Shown piece after piece: positions 61,241 to 64,000 of a stretch of DNA of 64,000 bases. This stretch comes from Echinometra lucunter (taxonomy: Eukaryota > Echinodermata > Echinoidea > Camarodonta > Echinometridae), in NCBI GenBank assembly GCA_029962745.1, contig CM057157.1, positions 21,411,798 to 21,475,797 on the forward strand, given 5' to 3'. Each line of letters starts with the position of its first letter. Position 1 is the stretch's first letter. Below the pieces are notes generated by a model. That model saw only the letters and a program-made list of their open reading frames with translations. It was not told where the DNA came from and did no database searches. The translations under genes were made by a program, and so were the position numbers.

Positions 61241-61339
61241 AGACTTCCTTTTGCGACAGCCACCCAAACTTGCTGACGGAATAAAGCACACCTTGCATGT
61301 TGGGTGGCTGCCGGGGGTGGCTGTCGCAAAAGGAAGACT
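61241..61339. repeat. Inverted repeat with 25-bp arms
   Basis: Arms cttccttttgcgacagccac and gtggctgtcgcaaaaggaag match in 24 of 25 positions and are separated by about 50 bp that includes a third, partial arm (gggtggctgcc). Confidence 0.8.
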
Positions 61340-62110
61340 TATACCACTTTCACACCAAAGAAATATAACGGAATAAAAGCGTTTTTTGAAAAAAACGCTT
61401 TGGTATGAACACTCGGCAAAGCGTCATATTTGAAAACGGAATCAAATATTCCGCAATCTACGTGTGAGGTCTATCACTAGGTTTTGAGGTGTTTTGAAAA
61501 CGGAATATTCCAAATATGACGCTTTATTTTTTGGTATGTACAGAAAAAAGGAAATAAAGCGGAATGAATTAAGGTCAACCAGGTTCCCACCAAAAACCTG
61601 GAAAATGCGGGAAACGAGTGAAAGCGCGGGTATCTTCGATCGCAGCGGTAGCGAGCTGCATGGATCGGCATGGCAGTGCAGCGTACGTTCGACGCTACTA
61701 GCTGCATGGACGCGAATCATGTATGAAGAAACAAACGCGTTAGCATTCGTACATGAGTTTAAAAATTAAACTATACATACAAATAAAAAAAATAATTATT
61801 CAGTAAATTCAAACAAATTGCAATAAGTTAAGTAATGATTATACATTTTATTCTGAATAACTGATTTGTTTTGTTACATTTATCAAATAAAACAAAAAAA
61901 TATAAAGCTAGAGATAGCAAAATGCATGGTGGGTAATGACGTATTTCCGCACTCTCTCACACCGTAATATTACGCTTTCGCTCAAAACGGACTTCACTGG
62001 TTCAGTGTGAACAGAAACCAGAAGCGTTTTGGAAGCGTTTTGAAAGTGAAGCGTCATGAAATATAACGGCATGGATATTCCGTTTCGGCAGTGTGAAAAC
62101 AGTATAAGTT
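61336..62110. mobile_element. Non-autonomous TIR element (~775 bp)
   Basis: Terminal inverted repeats acttataccactttcacac and gtgtgaaaacagtataagtt. Sub-terminal motifs aatataacgg, gcgtcatatttg and aacggaatattcc recur in both orientations. The interior is GC-richer near 61600-61720 (gatcgcagcggtagcgagct) and lacks a transposase. Confidence 0.65.
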
Positions 62111-62489
62111 AAAACAACCAAAATATTGCTTACATTCTTTTCGGAAAGATTCTACGTTGGCTGGAACGAAAGGCCGGCTTTTCCGACGTCATAGGCGTTG
62201 TCCCCAGTATAGGTAAGCCTTGCCGAGCCCACCCAGGCCCAGCAGAGGTGAAAAAAAAAAACACTTTGCAGCCACAGCCTCATTGAAAGAAAATGGCGCG
62301 AGAGCATGTACCACGCCTTGCCCGAACTTGCTTGATGCCTAGAACCAATTTATCACTTTCTTCATAACCGCTCTACCACAGCAATAACAAAAGAAATGGC
62401 ATTTAAATAGTTAATTACTTGATGCCATACCAACCTAGCAATCTCTTCAGAGCCACCCTACCGTAACAATAACAAAACACCTGCTATGC

Positions 62490-62585
62490 ATGGTGGTATC
62501 TCTATAAATGGAATCCACTTTGCATACATAGGTTGTTGCTTTGTCTGGCAAGCATCTGGCAAGCTTGTTAGTCGTCAAGAAAAAG
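62490..62585 (+). repeat. Repeat fragment shared with 35097-35205, copy 2
   Basis: Contains aatccactttgcatacatag and tctggcaagcatctggcaag. Followed by a TC-rich low-complexity block (62600-62890) that produces a long artefactual frame. Confidence 0.5.
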
Positions 62586-62899
62586 AAATATGCACACAAT
62601 TACTAAACAGTATTCACTCTCTACCTCTTTCTTTTTTTCTCACTCTCTCCCTCTGTTTCTTTTATCCAGGACCCCCTCGAATCAATCCCTTGTTGATCTC
62701 CCTTTTCTTTTTCCCTTTCTTGTTCTTTCTCTCCGTCTCTCTCCAGTGTGTCTCTGTTCCTTTCTTGTGCGGCTCATTCCTCCTTTCATTTCCCCTTAGC
62801 TTCTTTATCTTCCTCCCTGTCTCTGAGTTAATACTCCCCCATCTATTTCACTGTATTACTTTTCTTTTCTTGTCCTCTTCAGTTCTTTTTTTTTTTAAT

Positions 62900-64000
62900 G
62901 TATTGCCTTGGCCATTTATCAAATTTCACAAACCTGAGCCCTGTAAATTGAAATGAGATTAATTTCAAAATACAAAGAGAGATACTTGTATGACATATGA
63001 GATGCAATGGAACCAATGTAATTTTTGAAAGAGCCGCTTCTTTTCTACTAGTATTGTTTTGTTTCTACCTGATAACCCTGTTTCCATACATTTAAGAGGT
63101 TGATTTTCCCGGGTGATTTTCCTAGTATTCCCCAGGACTTTGCTCTAACAATTTTTCGCGGCTATACCAATGGGGTGCTTTAGAAAAGAAGTTTCTGCAT
63201 TTGACAAATTCAAGGGTTTCCGTATCTCCAAGTCAATTTTATTTTCTACTGGAGGGATGGAGGGAGGGGAGGGGAGGGGAGGGGAGGGGGCTCTTTATTC
63301 CATTCTCCACTTTCCATTCATTAAAGAAACTGAAGAAAATTTAGCCCCATGATTTAGCATTGACAGGGGCCATAGAAGCCAGGGGAGGCCCGGGAGGGGG
63401 TTGGGGGTTGCAGCCCCCTCATTTTGGCTAAAAATGAAAATAAAATGTAAAAAATAAAGAAAAATATAAATTGCAAAAATACTCTTAGGCTCACGAAACA
63501 ATGACAAACTAAGAGCTTCAGGAGGCTCTAGCTTTGCCCCCTGGACCCTGCCTGTTTGGGTGTCAGCCCTACCACTAAGCAAAAAAAAAAAAAAAGAAAA
63601 AAAAAGTTCTGTGGCCCATGATTGATAACATTTTCATGTGAATTAAAAGAGGTACAGTATGGAAGAGAAAAGGAAAAAAGAAAAGGATAAGAAAGAGGGG
63701 ACAGAGAGAAAAGATAGTAAAAACAACAATTTGAAGAAAAAAAAAACGACAAGCCTGATTATGTCTTGCTGAAAAGCCTCTGCTATAGCACCCCTTTGAA
63801 AAAACAGCTATTAGCTGACAAGGGCTACCTAACCCATGAGTGGAGAATAAATAAATCAAATCAAACTCAAATATAACACACAAAATCAAGATAAAACTGT
63901 AAATGGTGTCACAATACAATTTATTACACCTCGACATTTCATTTATAAAATGTATAATGAAACAAGAGTAGTCAATATGGAAATATACTTTATCAGTGGA
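62900..64000. other. Terminal stretch without a supported gene
   Basis: Holds a GGGAGGGGAGGGG run (63255-63290), a short GC-rich repeat piece (gaggcccgggagggggttgg near 63385) and A-rich runs near 63580. Minus-strand frames here are T-rich and Phe/Leu-biased, which indicates low complexity. Confidence 0.5.

Noticed and set aside
61494..61769. 91-codon plus frame and overlapping minus frames
   Set aside because: Inside the TIR element at 61336-62110; no transposase-like motif and frames overlap on both strands.
62486..62956. 156-codon frame
   Set aside because: Only its first 40 codons match another repeat copy; the rest is TC-rich low complexity.

Overview
This is an AT-rich animal genomic window with large introns, GT-AG splicing, many short terminal-inverted-repeat elements, a tRNA-derived SINE and minisatellites. 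The mobile-element style (hairpin elements starting GGGCTCCGTTTCATAAA, elements bounded by TGTCTCGCCTGC, AGGTCA-rich minisatellites) and the protein suggest a marine invertebrate deuterostome, most likely an echinoderm such as a sea urchin. That assignment is inference.

The one gene I can reconstruct is on the + strand, from 2283 to 28038 plus a 3' UTR. It enters from the left, so the N-terminal half lies outside the window. Thirteen constitutive exons join in phase into about 798 residues: the end of a GAIN domain, the GPS autoproteolysis motif (CSCDHL/TNFAV), seven membrane segments and a long cytoplasmic tail ending -ETVI. The first intracellular loop (LQSDRTTIHKNLC) and third membrane segment ([16 protein letters not shown]) mark it as a latrophilin-type adhesion GPCR (ADGRL family). 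Every splice junction was checked for phase.

The most notable feature is a modular splice architecture. Three small exons (87, 48 and 30 nt, all phase 2-2) lie in the intron that splits the third intracellular loop, so each can be included or skipped without changing frame. A 33-nt phase 1-1 microexon sits just before the last coding exon. Further phase-1 exons downstream (32693, 34766, 35811) could make an alternative tail. A broken partial copy of the TM3 exon lies in the next intron.

Layout: 1-2282 intron; 2283-10297 exons for GAIN, GPS and TM1-TM5, with introns holding an inverted pair of ~415-bp MITEs; 10298-18765 the cassette intron; 18766-20341 TM6, TM7 and proximal tail; 20342-27220 tail intron; 27221-28038 main terminal exon; 28039 to about 30110 3' UTR; 32693-35831 candidate alternative tail. 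From about 36 to 64 kb I see no convincing protein-coding gene. That part holds AT-rich sequence, a three-member family of 1.3-1.8 kb foldback elements, a three-copy CpG-rich repeat, a 161-bp minisatellite, an exon-like tandem array on the minus strand and other non-autonomous DNA elements.
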